DNA of 17,803 nucleotides from CAZPAN01 sp964428485. Its GTDB lineage: Bacteria > Actinomycetota > Coriobacteriia > Coriobacteriales > CADBOM01. Each line of letters opens with the position of its first letter. Position 1 is the stretch's first letter. A model generated the notes under the pieces. That model worked only from the letters and a program-made list of their open reading frames with translations. It did not search any database and had not been told where the DNA came from. Where the stretch lies: the NCBI GenBank assembly GCA_964428485.1, contig CAYRYP010000027.1, positions 1 through 17,803 of the forward strand. The letters run 5' to 3'. This document shows positions 1 through 6,958 of the stretch, one piece after another. The translations under genes and the position numbers were made by a program.

Positions 1-1129
1 CCTCAAAGGCCGCTGCGGTGGCATCCCAGGTGAAGAGGCGCTCCACCCGCTCGCGACAACGTGCTCCCATGCGGCGCAGTTCGTCCCTGCATCCGGCAAG
101 CTCCCCGATGGCGTGGACAAGGGCCCCAGGTGAGTCGTCCTCGAGGATGCGGCCGCACTCGTCGTGGGCTATGACCTCCCGTGCGCCGCCGACGTCTGTC
201 ACCAGTGAGGGGCAGCCGCAGGCCGCGGCCTCGAGCAGCACGGTCGAGAAGCCCTCCGAGCGCGTGGGCAGGCACAGGAGGTCCGCCTGAGCGAGCAGCG
301 CGGCCGTGTCCTCACGCCCGAGGGCCCCGACCCAGTGCAGGCACGGCCCCTCGGCGGCACGGACCTCCGCGGCGAGCGGCCCGTCACCGGCAAGCACAAA
401 GGTGACGCTCGCCTGCGCCAATCGCTCGTCGCGCGATGCGGCGATGACGGAGCGCACGCCCTTCTCCGGGATGAGGCGGCCGACAAATGCCACCATCAAC
501 CGCTCTTGGCCGAGACCGAGCTCGGCGCGCAGGTCACGTCCGCTCGAGGAGGCACGAAGCCCCTGCGCGTCTATGGCGTTGGGGATGACCCCCTCCGCCT
601 CGATGCCAAAGGTTCGCAGCCACTCGGCGCTCCTCTCGGAGATGCCGTAGTAGGACGCATGGTAGCGCCTGCCCCACGCGGTCACGGCACGCTCGTAGAG
701 CCGCACGATGGGGTCGAGCACCGGGTTCGAGAAGGAGAGCCAGGCAGAGCCGTGATCGAGCACCACGGGCGTGAGACCATGCCTGCGCGCAACGCGCATG
801 CCCAGCAGGGAGTGCGGATAGAAGCGGGCGTTGACGAGCACGCCGTCCAGCGCGAGGTCATCAAGGTGCCGCATCAGCGTGCGATAGCGCTTGTTGTGGC
901 GGGGGAGTGGCAGGCGCCCCGAGACGAGCGGCAGGCATGGCAAGCGAACCACGTCGATCTCGTCCTCGCGCGCGATGCCGGCACCGAGGCCTTCGGTGTC
1001 GTTGGTCACCACGGTGACGGAGGCCCCGCGCGCGGTGAGGGTCTGGGCGAGGCGCCGCGAGAAGGTCTCTATGCCGCCAAGGTGTGGGGGGTACTGCGCG
1101 GAGAAGATCGCGTAGCTCGGCGCGCTCAT
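1..1129 (-). CDS. GT4-family glycosyltransferase, 3' end cut by the window edge
   Basis: Retaining GT-B glycosyltransferase, expected to add a sugar from a nucleotide donor to a lipid-linked glycan at the inner membrane face. About 376 codons are visible, and the frame is still open at position 2, so only a few residues are probably missing. The N-terminus reads SAQYPPHLGGIETFSRRLA, the typical GT4 acceptor-side Rossmann start. Around residue 240 there is GRLIPEKGV, and near the C-terminus TRSEGFSTVLLEAAACGCPS carries the EX7E donor-site motif (E292 and E300). The ATG at 1127-1129 follows GGGGAG and overlaps the stop codon of the upstream flippase gene by 4 bp (ATGA), which indicates translational coupling in one operon with the flippase and the GT2 gene. 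Donor and acceptor sugars cannot be told from the sequence. Confidence 0.9.
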   Translation of the reverse strand, partial: MSAPSYAIFSAQYPPHLGGIETFSRRLAQTLTARGASVTVVTNDTEGLGAGIAREDEIDVVRLPCLPLVSGRLPLPRHNKRYRTLMRHLDDLALDGVLVNARFYPHSLLGMRVARRHGLTPVVLDHGSAWLSFSNPVLDPIVRLYERAVTAWGRRYHASYYGISERSAEWLRTFGIEAEGVIPNAIDAQGLRASSSGRDLRAELGLGQERLMVAFVGRLIPEKGVRSVIAASRDERLAQASVTFVLAGDGPLAAEVRAAEGPCLHWVGALGREDTAALLAQADLLCLPTRSEGFSTVLLEAAACGCPSLVTDVGGAREVIAHDECGRILEDDSPGALVHAIGELAGCRDELRRMGARCRERVERLFTWDATAAAFE

Positions 1130-2415
1130 GCCCGCTCCCCGTCGTCTGCCTTGGCGGTCTTGCGCTCCTCCCGCCTCACCAGGGTCATCAGGCAGACGAA
1201 CATAAAGACCGAGCTCGAGAGGGTGGATGCCAGGTTGGCGACGGTCACGCCGTTCATCCCGAGGCTGCCCACGGCAGGGACCATGACGAGCAGGGAGACC
1301 GTCAGGGCGATGATCGATCCGATCAGCGTCGCCCGGAAGCCTCGGACGGACACGAGCAGGTCGTTCAGGAACCACATGACGCCCGTGATGACCGTGCAGA
1401 GCACGAGCGGTTGAAGCAGATAGAGGTGCTCGCTGATGCTCTCTCCGTAGACGAGGGTCAGCAGCAGTTCGCCGAAGAGCTCGATGCCGAGAGCGCAGAC
1501 TATTCCCACAACGGCGATGCCGCCGAAGGTCACGAGCAGGAGCCTGCGGAAGCCCGCCCAGTCGCGGTTTGCGAAGCGCTCCGAGAAGTAGCTCATGAGG
1601 GGCCCGTAGACGTAGGTCGCCCCCATCTGGACGATGGCCACCGGGGCGGCCACCGATGCGTAGATGCCAAGCGCGGAGTCACCCGCGACGGCAGAGAGAT
1701 ACTGGCGCGGAACCGAGGGGGCGGCGCCAATGGCGAGCCCGGCGACCACGACCGGGGCGCAGCGGATGAGCAGGCGAAGCGCCTTGTCGCGCGACAGGCT
1801 CGGCCTGACCGTGGCCAGCAGCGACGTCCGCGGGTAGTCGTACAGGACGCCGATGGCGACCATCCCGAGCGCCATGGACAGCAAGGTGAGCTCAAGCGAG
1901 CGGGTCGTCGAGAAGACGAGCAGGAACAGGGCGAGCGAGACGACCCCCTGAAGTGCGAGGGACTTCCCGATGAAGTCCATGCGATGCGCCTGCTGGTCGG
2001 TGGAGTGGAGCACGTTGATGAGCAGCGTCACGAGCTTGTAGACCGTATAGAGCGCGATGGCGGGCAGTGACGTCGCCCTGCAGGTCAGCGCCGCGTAGAT
2101 GAGGATGATGACGAGGGAGCCCCCGCAGGTGAGCGAGCGGAACATGAGGTACTCGCCGGGCGTGTACTCGCCGCGCACGTCAGAGACCTGGTAGGTGTTC
2201 GTCCGATATTGGGCGAGAGAGGAGAACGTCGAGTACACGGACATGGCCAAGGAGTAGATTCCGGCCGCATCGTACCCGTCTGACAGGCGCACGATGAGCA
2301 CGGTGATGAGCCACTGGCAGACGAGGTTGCAGATCGAGCCGGCGGAGTTCCAGAGCATGTTGAGCCTGATGGAGAGGGGCCGCGGCTCCTTCTCGCCTTG
2401 CTTCTCGTCCTTCAT
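1126..2415 (-). CDS. Wzx-like polysaccharide flippase (MOP superfamily)
   Basis: Predicted multi-pass membrane protein of 429 residues, the usual size for oligosaccharide flippases that move undecaprenyl-linked repeat units from the cytoplasmic to the outer membrane face. After a charged N-terminus (MKDEKQGEKEPRPLS) comes a first helix in NMLWNSAGSICNLVCQWLITV, with the WNSAGS...CQW pattern seen in polysaccharide_synt-type exporters, then many hydrophobic stretches separated by short charged loops. The tail RREERKTAKADDGERA is cytoplasmic-like. The ATG at 2413-2415 overlaps the stop of the upstream GT2 gene (ATGA) and is preceded by GAGAGGA; its own stop overlaps the start of the GT4 gene. 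This places it in the middle of a coupled GT2-flippase-GT4 operon. The family call rests on topology and N-terminal pattern; the cargo is unknown. Confidence 0.87.
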   Translation of the reverse strand: MKDEKQGEKEPRPLSIRLNMLWNSAGSICNLVCQWLITVLIVRLSDGYDAAGIYSLAMSVYSTFSSLAQYRTNTYQVSDVRGEYTPGEYLMFRSLTCGGSLVIILIYAALTCRATSLPAIALYTVYKLVTLLINVLHSTDQQAHRMDFIGKSLALQGVVSLALFLLVFSTTRSLELTLLSMALGMVAIGVLYDYPRTSLLATVRPSLSRDKALRLLIRCAPVVVAGLAIGAAPSVPRQYLSAVAGDSALGIYASVAAPVAIVQMGATYVYGPLMSYFSERFANRDWAGFRRLLLVTFGGIAVVGIVCALGIELFGELLLTLVYGESISEHLYLLQPLVLCTVITGVMWFLNDLLVSVRGFRATLIGSIIALTVSLLVMVPAVGSLGMNGVTVANLASTLSSSVFMFVCLMTLVRREERKTAKADDGERA

Positions 2416-3299
2416 GCGGTCCTCTCACGATAGACGGTCACGACAAGCACGAGCGCGACAGGTACGGCGACCGTCGCGCTCAAGCGGTTCGGGAGCTCCC
2501 GGTAGGCCCTCCAGAAGCAGTGGGCGAAGTGGGCCCCCACCAGATAGAGGGCGCTCTCCTTCACCCTGAGGGTGAACGTGTCGGCATAGTCGACGAAGTC
2601 GCGCTTGAGCCGCATGTATCCCTTGGGGTTCTGCCGGGTGACCTGACGGACGTGGGCGGTGTAGCCGTCGGGGAGGTACTCCCGAACCATCAGGATCTTG
2701 TGGAGGGTCGCAAGGCGGTAACGCTGGTCGATCCTGTGGTACACGTAGGTCTCCGCGATGAACTTCTCGCCAGGCTCGACCACGAAGGGGTACGCGCGCA
2801 GGATCTCCGTGCGATGGACGAGCGCGGTGTCGCCCCGATGGTGGTGCCGGTAGTAGAGGTCCCACATGGTTGTCGTCGTGAGGTCCTCCGGAATCCATGT
2901 GCCAAGGGGCTCGGTCTCGCTGCGACCGCACATGCCGATGACCCCGGCGATGTCGGGATCGTCACGATGGCATGCCCAGAGCCCCAGCACGTCCTCGACT
3001 GCGGTGGGGACAAGGACGTCGTCGGAGTCAACGCAGAAGAAGAGCTCGGTCTGACACCGATCGACCCCGGTGTTGTGGGCCCGCTGCTTGCCGCCGTTTT
3101 CCTGCCGCACGTAGGTGATGTCAATCCTGCCCTCGGCCGAGAACGCCGTGATGACCTCGTACGTGTCGTCCGTGGAGCCGTCGTCCACCACCAGCCAGCA
3201 GAAGTCATCGCATGTCTGGGCGAGCAGGCTCTGGTAGAGGTCGCCAATCTTATATGCCCGGTTGTACGTGGGGGTGAAGATGGTCAGGGTCTTGGCCAC
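2412..3299 (-). CDS. GT2-family glycosyltransferase
   Basis: Inverting GT-A glycosyltransferase of 295 residues from the chosen start. The nucleotide-binding half shows FTPTYNRAYKIGDLYQSLLA (residues 8-27), the VVDDGSTDDT loop (residues 37-46) and the metal-binding D-S-D-D at residues 91-94 (FFCVDSDDVLVP). A hydrophobic stretch near the C-terminus (SATVAVPVALVLVVTVY) could be a membrane anchor. I chose GTG at 3297-3299 because GGAGG (minus strand, 3305-3309) sits 5 nt upstream; the frame also extends to an ATG at 3317 and a TTG at 3326, but neither has a ribosome site and the core domain begins after the GTG. The gene is first in the coupled GT2-flippase-GT4 group. No clear promoter was found just upstream, so it may be read from the LicD gene 176 bp away. 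Confidence 0.9.
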   Translation of the reverse strand: MAKTLTIFTPTYNRAYKIGDLYQSLLAQTCDDFCWLVVDDGSTDDTYEVITAFSAEGRIDITYVRQENGGKQRAHNTGVDRCQTELFFCVDSDDVLVPTAVEDVLGLWACHRDDPDIAGVIGMCGRSETEPLGTWIPEDLTTTTMWDLYYRHHHRGDTALVHRTEILRAYPFVVEPGEKFIAETYVYHRIDQRYRLATLHKILMVREYLPDGYTAHVRQVTRQNPKGYMRLKRDFVDYADTFTLRVKESALYLVGAHFAHCFWRAYRELPNRLSATVAVPVALVLVVTVYRERTA

Positions 3300-3475
3300 G
3301 GGATCCTCCAGAAGCATCGGTATCAAGGTCGATAGCCAATAGCCCAGTCTAACCGTTTTCGCTCATGCCGCCGGCACGCCGCCCGATGACGAGGGCGAGA
3401 CCACAGGAGACACAGGGGAGAGGGGAGCCGTCACGGTCGCTGGCGCTGCCTCGGCGGAGCGCCTCTCCGGCTGGA
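3300..3475. other. Spacer between LicD fragment and GT2 gene
   Basis: This stretch of 176 bp separates the LicD stop from the chosen GT2 start. It holds the GT2 ribosome site and a short AT-richer patch (about 3320-3360), but I could not find a convincing -35/-10 pair, a strong hairpin with a T-run, or a plausible small gene. A 5-bp stem (CGGAG/CTCCG around 3454-3468) is too weak to call. Confidence 0.4.
3305..3309 (-). promoter_or_regulatory. Shine-Dalgarno site deciding the GT2 start
   Basis: GGAGG on the minus strand, 5 nt before GTG at 3299. It lies inside the longer open frame that begins at TTG 3326 or ATG 3317, so those earlier starts are less likely. Confidence 0.6.
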
Positions 3476-3651
3476 TCAGCCCGCAAGGTAGTACGCCTCG
3501 AACCCGTGTCTAATCCGCTCGCTCTTAGGGGGGAGCGTCATATAGTCCCCGTAGTGCCGCGTCAGAATCTCGTGGTACATTGCCGGCGCCGAGAAGAGCT
3601 TGCCCTCAAATTCGATCTCGGTCGTCTCCTGCCACCAAGATGCCGGGCAGC
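3476..3651 (-). CDS. licD: LicD-family phosphotransferase, C-terminal fragment cut by the scaffold gap
   Basis: Only the last 57 codons can be read; the rest lies in the assembly gap. The visible end contains TEIEFEGKLFSAPAMYHEIL followed by TRHYGDYMTLPPKSERIRHG. This is the classic LicD C-terminal signature: FEG, a short segment with a proline, then YGDYM.LPP and a basic R..H. LicD-family proteins transfer phosphocholine, phosphoethanolamine or related phospho-groups onto glycans. Full-length members are usually about 250-300 residues, so some 200 residues should be missing. The sequence right of the gap (3752 onward) does not read as a LicD N-terminus, so the real gap is probably longer than 100 bp or the join is not simple. 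It lies on the same strand as the GT2-flippase-GT4 genes and may head that operon. The transferred group is not predictable. Confidence 0.8.
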
Positions 3652-3751
3652 NNNNNNNNNNNNNNNNNNNNNNNNNNNNNNNNNNNNNNNNNNNNNNNNN
3701 NNNNNNNNNNNNNNNNNNNNNNNNNNNNNNNNNNNNNNNNNNNNNNNNNNN
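3652..3751. other. Scaffold gap (100 N)
   Basis: Exactly 100 unknown bases, the conventional placeholder for a gap of unknown length. It interrupts the LicD gene. Any open frame running through it is an artefact of the placeholder. Gaps at such places often come from repeats such as insertion sequences, which is not provable here. Confidence 0.99.
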
Positions 3752-3877
3752 GCTTTCATTCGCGCCGTTGGTTCGGAGGCAATTCGGCGTAGAGGGTTCC
3801 ATCTAGTAAGATGCCTAGGTATCGTCAGTTCGTACTGATGCCCAGCAGGGCCTTTGGACAACGAGGAGTCTGTCTAC
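3752..3877. other. Unassigned segment right of the gap, upstream of the DUF6541-like gene
   Basis: About 126 bp with no recognisable gene. Two small inverted repeats are present: CATCT-AGTA-AGATG (3800-3813) and TCAGT-TCGT-ACTGA (3825-3838). A possible -10 hexamer TAAGAT lies at 3807-3812 without a good -35. On the minus strand a short frame ends RYLGILLDGTLYAELPPNQR and then stops, and it does not resemble LicD. It could be a remnant of a mobile element or of another gene lost in the gap; nothing here settles that. Confidence 0.35.
3863..3868 (+). promoter_or_regulatory. Shine-Dalgarno site deciding the DUF6541-like start
   Basis: GAGGAG, 9 nt before ATG at 3878. It falls inside the longer frame that starts at TTG 3854, so the ATG, which leads directly into the first membrane helix, is preferred. 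Confidence 0.6.
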
Positions 3878-5932
3878 ATGTGGTTTGAGTTCGCGCTCTC
3901 GTTTCTTCTCTGCTCTCTGATGCTTCTCATCCCACCTTTCTTGGTGCTTGTGTCTGTCACAAGGTTGAATTGGTGCAAGGCGTTGTCCATCGCACCGCTT
4001 GTTGGCGTGGTGTTCTATACGGGGACGGCCACGCTATTCGGCCTTGTTGGCATCACTGCCTCGCCGCTGACCTTGGTGGGTCCGTTGTTGGCTCTGGGAA
4101 TGATCTGCTCGGCGGTGCGGTTGATTCGTACCCGCAGAGACGTTGGCGTGAAGGCCATCTCTTTGAGAGGCGCGGCGAGGATGGTCTTACGGGGAGACGC
4201 CCGAGCCGTCATGCTCTATGTGCTTGTGGGCATCGTTGCAACGACGATTGTCTTTGTCTGGAACCTCGATACGGCAGCCTCGATATTTCAGGCATATGAC
4301 AATGGTGCGCACCTGAACGCCATCAGGGCGTTTCTCGAGAGCGGTAACTTCTCGCTGTTCAATTCGTCCATCTACGTGACATCTGAGTCAGTGACTCCGT
4401 TCGTGGAGACCGTCTCGTTCTACCCGAGGGCGCTGTACTGCATTGTTGCCCTTACTGTCCAGATGAGTGGTGCGCCCGTGTCCGTTGCGCTCAATGCGAC
4501 CAATGCCGTGCTGCTTGGTGTGATCTTTCCCTTGGGAGCCTACGTACTGCTCGATCGTCTTTTCGCGGGTGATTGTCGGAAGGTTCTCATCGGATCCCTT
4601 GCCTGTGTCGCCTTCCCCTCGGGATGCTGGGAGTTTGTGGCCTTCGGCCCGCTTTATCCCATGCTGCTCTCGTATGCCCTTGTCCCGGGCACAATCTCGT
4701 GTTTTCTGTCGCTCTTTGATAGGCCTCTCTCTCTTCGTGGCAGAGTGCGCTGGCTTGTCCTGTTCTTGCTCGGTTGTGTTGCGATTGCCGTCTCGCAGCC
4801 GTGCGGGATTTTCCTCATGGCGGTGTTTCTTGCTCCGTTCTGCGTATGGCAGGCCTATGAGATACCGTATAACCTGAGAAGGCCCCGGTGGCTGTCTGTC
4901 ATCTGTGCGGTCATCACAGCAGGTGTAATCGTCTTCGTATGGATGCTCTGCTATAAGCTCCCTGCCTTTTCGTCGCTGGTGGAGTTCAACTGGTCGGCGA
5001 CAGCGAGCGTGCCAGAGGCCATTGTCGACGTCCTCTTGCTTTCGACTCGTGGGAACTCGGAGCACTATGTTCTTGCGGCCTTCGTGATCGTTGGGTTTGT
5101 TCTCTGTCTGAGACGTAGGGACCGGCGCTGGCTCTCGTGTTCCTACGTCATCGTATGCGTGACCTATGTTGTCTGTGCTGCGACGGAAGGGGAGCTCAAA
5201 CACATCTTGGGAGGCTTCTGGTATACGGACCAGCACAGGCTCGGGACCAACGTTGCCATCGTCGCGATACCTTTGGCCGTCATCGGATCACTCTTTGTCT
5301 ACGACGCGCTTCGCCGAGGTTTTGTGCGCCTGTCTAAGCGCACGGGGCGCGTTCCCTGTATGCAGAGCTCGGCGAGGCTCTGCATGATCGTTCTCTGGCT
5401 TGTCATCTTTTGCCCGAGCGTCACCTTTAGCTACTACGGGACCATTGCGACAGCCTTTGGCGGCCTTGAGGAAGAAATCTACTATGAGAACAGCATGAGT
5501 ACCGTGCATGTACTCGATGCCGAGGAGGTGGCGTTTGTCCTTGAGGTGCTTGAGCTGGTCCCTGAGGGAGCTCTCATCATTAACTCACCGAATGACGGAA
5601 GCGCATTTTTGTATGGCCTGTTCGGGATGAACATCTACTACCGTCGTTTTGCTCTTCCCGGTCTAAGCGGGGAGCTCGATTCGAGTGTGACAATTCGAAG
5701 TTATCTGAATGAGCTGACGACCAATGATGATGTTCATGCCGCATTGGAGGAAATAGGCGCACGCTATGTCCTTCTCCTTGATCAGGGCGATGACGAGGGG
5801 GAAGAGAGGGAGTACTTCTGGTCGTACTATCCGGACCAATGGGTAGGAATAGAGTCAATCGATGACGATACTCCTGGCTTTACGGTCGTGCTCGCTCGTG
5901 GTGACATGAGGCTGTACCGCATCGACTATTGA
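3878..5932 (+). CDS. DUF6541-like large polytopic membrane protein (probable GT-C fold)
   Basis: A 684-residue protein with many hydrophobic helices over roughly the first 530 residues and a soluble C-terminal part that should lie outside the membrane. The first large loop carries FQAYDNGAHLNAIRAFLESG (D141, H145), which resembles the acidic loop motif of GT-C enzymes and the conserved D..H of actinobacterial DUF6541 proteins. GT-C enzymes use polyprenyl-phosphate sugars on the outer membrane face; a Wzy-like polymerase role is an alternative. The C-terminal part (EGALIINSPNDGSAFLYGLF ... MRLYRIDY) matches the layout of that family as I recall it. The start at ATG 3878 follows GAGGAG at 3863-3868. 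Base composition is clearly less GC-rich than the genes on either side, hinting at a separate origin. The gene faces the ABC exporter genes 174 bp downstream on the same strand. The exact reaction is unknown. Confidence 0.75.
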   Translation: MWFEFALSFLLCSLMLLIPPFLVLVSVTRLNWCKALSIAPLVGVVFYTGTATLFGLVGITASPLTLVGPLLALGMICSAVRLIRTRRDVGVKAISLRGAARMVLRGDARAVMLYVLVGIVATTIVFVWNLDTAASIFQAYDNGAHLNAIRAFLESGNFSLFNSSIYVTSESVTPFVETVSFYPRALYCIVALTVQMSGAPVSVALNATNAVLLGVIFPLGAYVLLDRLFAGDCRKVLIGSLACVAFPSGCWEFVAFGPLYPMLLSYALVPGTISCFLSLFDRPLSLRGRVRWLVLFLLGCVAIAVSQPCGIFLMAVFLAPFCVWQAYEIPYNLRRPRWLSVICAVITAGVIVFVWMLCYKLPAFSSLVEFNWSATASVPEAIVDVLLLSTRGNSEHYVLAAFVIVGFVLCLRRRDRRWLSCSYVIVCVTYVVCAATEGELKHILGGFWYTDQHRLGTNVAIVAIPLAVIGSLFVYDALRRGFVRLSKRTGRVPCMQSSARLCMIVLWLVIFCPSVTFSYYGTIATAFGGLEEEIYYENSMSTVHVLDAEEVAFVLEVLELVPEGALIINSPNDGSAFLYGLFGMNIYYRRFALPGLSGELDSSVTIRSYLNELTTNDDVHAALEEIGARYVLLLDQGDDEGEEREYFWSYYPDQWVGIESIDDDTPGFTVVLARGDMRLYRIDY

Positions 5933-6000
5933 TTTTTGATCAGCGAGAAGGCTCTGTCCCGAAACCCATTCTGTAGTTTAGGGAGTATTCGTCGCGGCAC

Positions 6001-6021
6001 GTCCCATGAGGCGGGGCTTTT
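6001..6021 (+). terminator. Weak candidate terminator after the DUF6541-like gene
   Basis: GTCCC (6001-6005) can pair with GGGGC (6013-6017, one G-U pair), followed by TTTT. The stem is only 5 bp and the T-run short, so it may slow rather than stop transcription, and read-through into the exporter genes remains possible. Confidence 0.25.
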
Positions 6022-6057
6022 GGATAACCTACCAGTGTTTGACCGCACTCATTGGAC

Positions 6058-6077
6058 CAAGGCCCACGCTGGCCTTG
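6058..6077 (+). repeat. 7-bp perfect inverted repeat in the leader of the ABC permease gene
   Basis: CAAGGCC (6058-6064), loop CACGCT, GGCCTTG (6071-6077). It ends about 30 bp before the permease ATG, just ahead of its ribosome site. It lacks a T-run, so it is not a standard terminator; in RNA it would form a stable hairpin that could affect translation or mRNA stability. Confidence 0.45.
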
Positions 6078-6106
6078 CGGGGGAGCCCTGACGGAGCAAG
6101 GAAACG

Positions 6107-6925
6107 ATGCAGAAGACGCCGCAGACCGAGATTCAGACGCACGCCAAGACGAAGTTCCAGAAGAACCTCTTCGTGCTGTACGAGCTCGTGACAAAGGACT
6201 TCAAGCTCAAGTATCGCCGGAGCGTGCTCGGCATCGTATGGAGCGTCCTCAACCCGCTCCTCATGATGGTGGTCCAGAGCATCGTCTTCACCTACCTCTT
6301 CCGCCACTCCATCGAGAACTATCCGCTCTACCTCATCGTGGGTAACATCACCTTCAGCTTCATGAGCGACTCCACGAGCTCGGCCCTGCACTCCATCATC
6401 GCAGCGTCCTCGCTTCTCAAGAAGGTCCGCATAGACCGCTTCGTCTTCCCGGTCCAGAAGGTGCTCTTCTCGCTCGTCAACTACGCCTTCTCCCTCGTGG
6501 CGGTGGCCGTTGTCATGCTGTTCTTCCAGGTGGTGCCTACCTGGCACTTCGTCTTCTTCCCGGCCGTCCTGCTGCTGCTCGTCATGTTCTGCATCGGTAT
6601 CGGTCTCGTGCTCAGCGCGCTCACGGTCTTCTTCAGGGACATCATCCACCTCTGGAGCGTGGTCATCACGGCGTGGACCTACCTCACCCCCATCTTCTGG
6701 GACACGCAGCTGCTCATAGACAACAGCGCCCCCTCATGGGTCCTGTTCATCGTGAAGGTCAACCCCATGTACAACTACGTCACCGCCATGCGTGACATCT
6801 TCCTGTGGCAGCAGGCTCCCTCCTCCACGGTCATGCTCCTGTGTGCCGCATGGGCGGCGATCATGCTGGCCATAGGGTTCTTCGTCTTCAGGAAGACCGA
6901 GCACAAGTTCATCCTCCACATCTAG
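6107..6925 (+). CDS. ABC-2 type polysaccharide export permease (TagG/Wzm-like)
   Basis: Permease of 272 residues, typical length for ABC-2 subunits that export teichoic-acid-like or O-antigen-like polymers. After a polar N-terminus, LFVLYELVTKDFKLKYRRSV and LGIVWSVLNPLLMMVV match the conserved opening of the family (interfacial helix, then the W..LNPL motif before helix 1). Six hydrophobic segments follow, with FRDIIHLW and TPIFWD in the conserved region before helix 5 and VNPMYNYVTAMRDIFL near the end. The ATG at 6107 follows AAGGA (6098-6102). The ATPase gene begins 33 bp after the stop on the same strand, so the two form one exporter operon. The presence of this exporter in addition to a Wzx-like flippase suggests two export routes or two polymers at this locus. 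Substrate not predictable. Confidence 0.93.
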   Translation: MQKTPQTEIQTHAKTKFQKNLFVLYELVTKDFKLKYRRSVLGIVWSVLNPLLMMVVQSIVFTYLFRHSIENYPLYLIVGNITFSFMSDSTSSALHSIIAASSLLKKVRIDRFVFPVQKVLFSLVNYAFSLVAVAVVMLFFQVVPTWHFVFFPAVLLLLVMFCIGIGLVLSALTVFFRDIIHLWSVVITAWTYLTPIFWDTQLLIDNSAPSWVLFIVKVNPMYNYVTAMRDIFLWQQAPSSTVMLLCAAWAAIMLAIGFFVFRKTEHKFILHI

Positions 6926-6958
6926 CACCAGCCCGAGAGATTACGAACGAGGGTTCAC

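Larger units (their letters stand above)
5933..6106 (+). other. Leader region upstream of the ABC exporter genes
   Basis: A 174-bp stretch without a gene. It contains GGCTCTGTCCCGAAACCC (5951-5968), which looks like the outer end of some ISL3-type insertion sequences. It also has a weak 5-bp hairpin followed by TTTT (6001-6021), and a perfect 7-bp inverted repeat CAAGGCC/GGCCTTG (6058-6077) shortly before the permease start. No confident -35/-10 pair was found. Confidence 0.4.

Noticed and set aside
335..2070. Long plus-strand open frames (335-1414 and 1084-2070)
   Set aside because: They lie opposite well-supported GT4 and flippase genes, give low-complexity translations rich in R, G, D and A, and lack domain motifs. 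They result from high GC content.
2520..3335. Plus-strand frame of about 271 codons
   Set aside because: Antisense to the GT2 gene, which has clear motifs and a ribosome site; the frame itself has no recognisable domain.
3784..3812. Promoter for the DUF6541-like gene using TAAGAT at 3807-3812
   Set aside because: The -10 matches only 4 of 6 positions and no acceptable -35 (TCGGCG or TTCGGC) lies at the right spacing.
3476..3861. Frames running through the N block (either strand)
   Set aside because: Continuity depends on the arbitrary 100-N length; only the LicD part left of the gap is supported.
4388..5236. Minus-strand frame of about 282 codons opposite the DUF6541-like gene
   Set aside because: Hydrophilic, motif-free translation that mirrors a hydrophobic coding strand; no ribosome site was seen.
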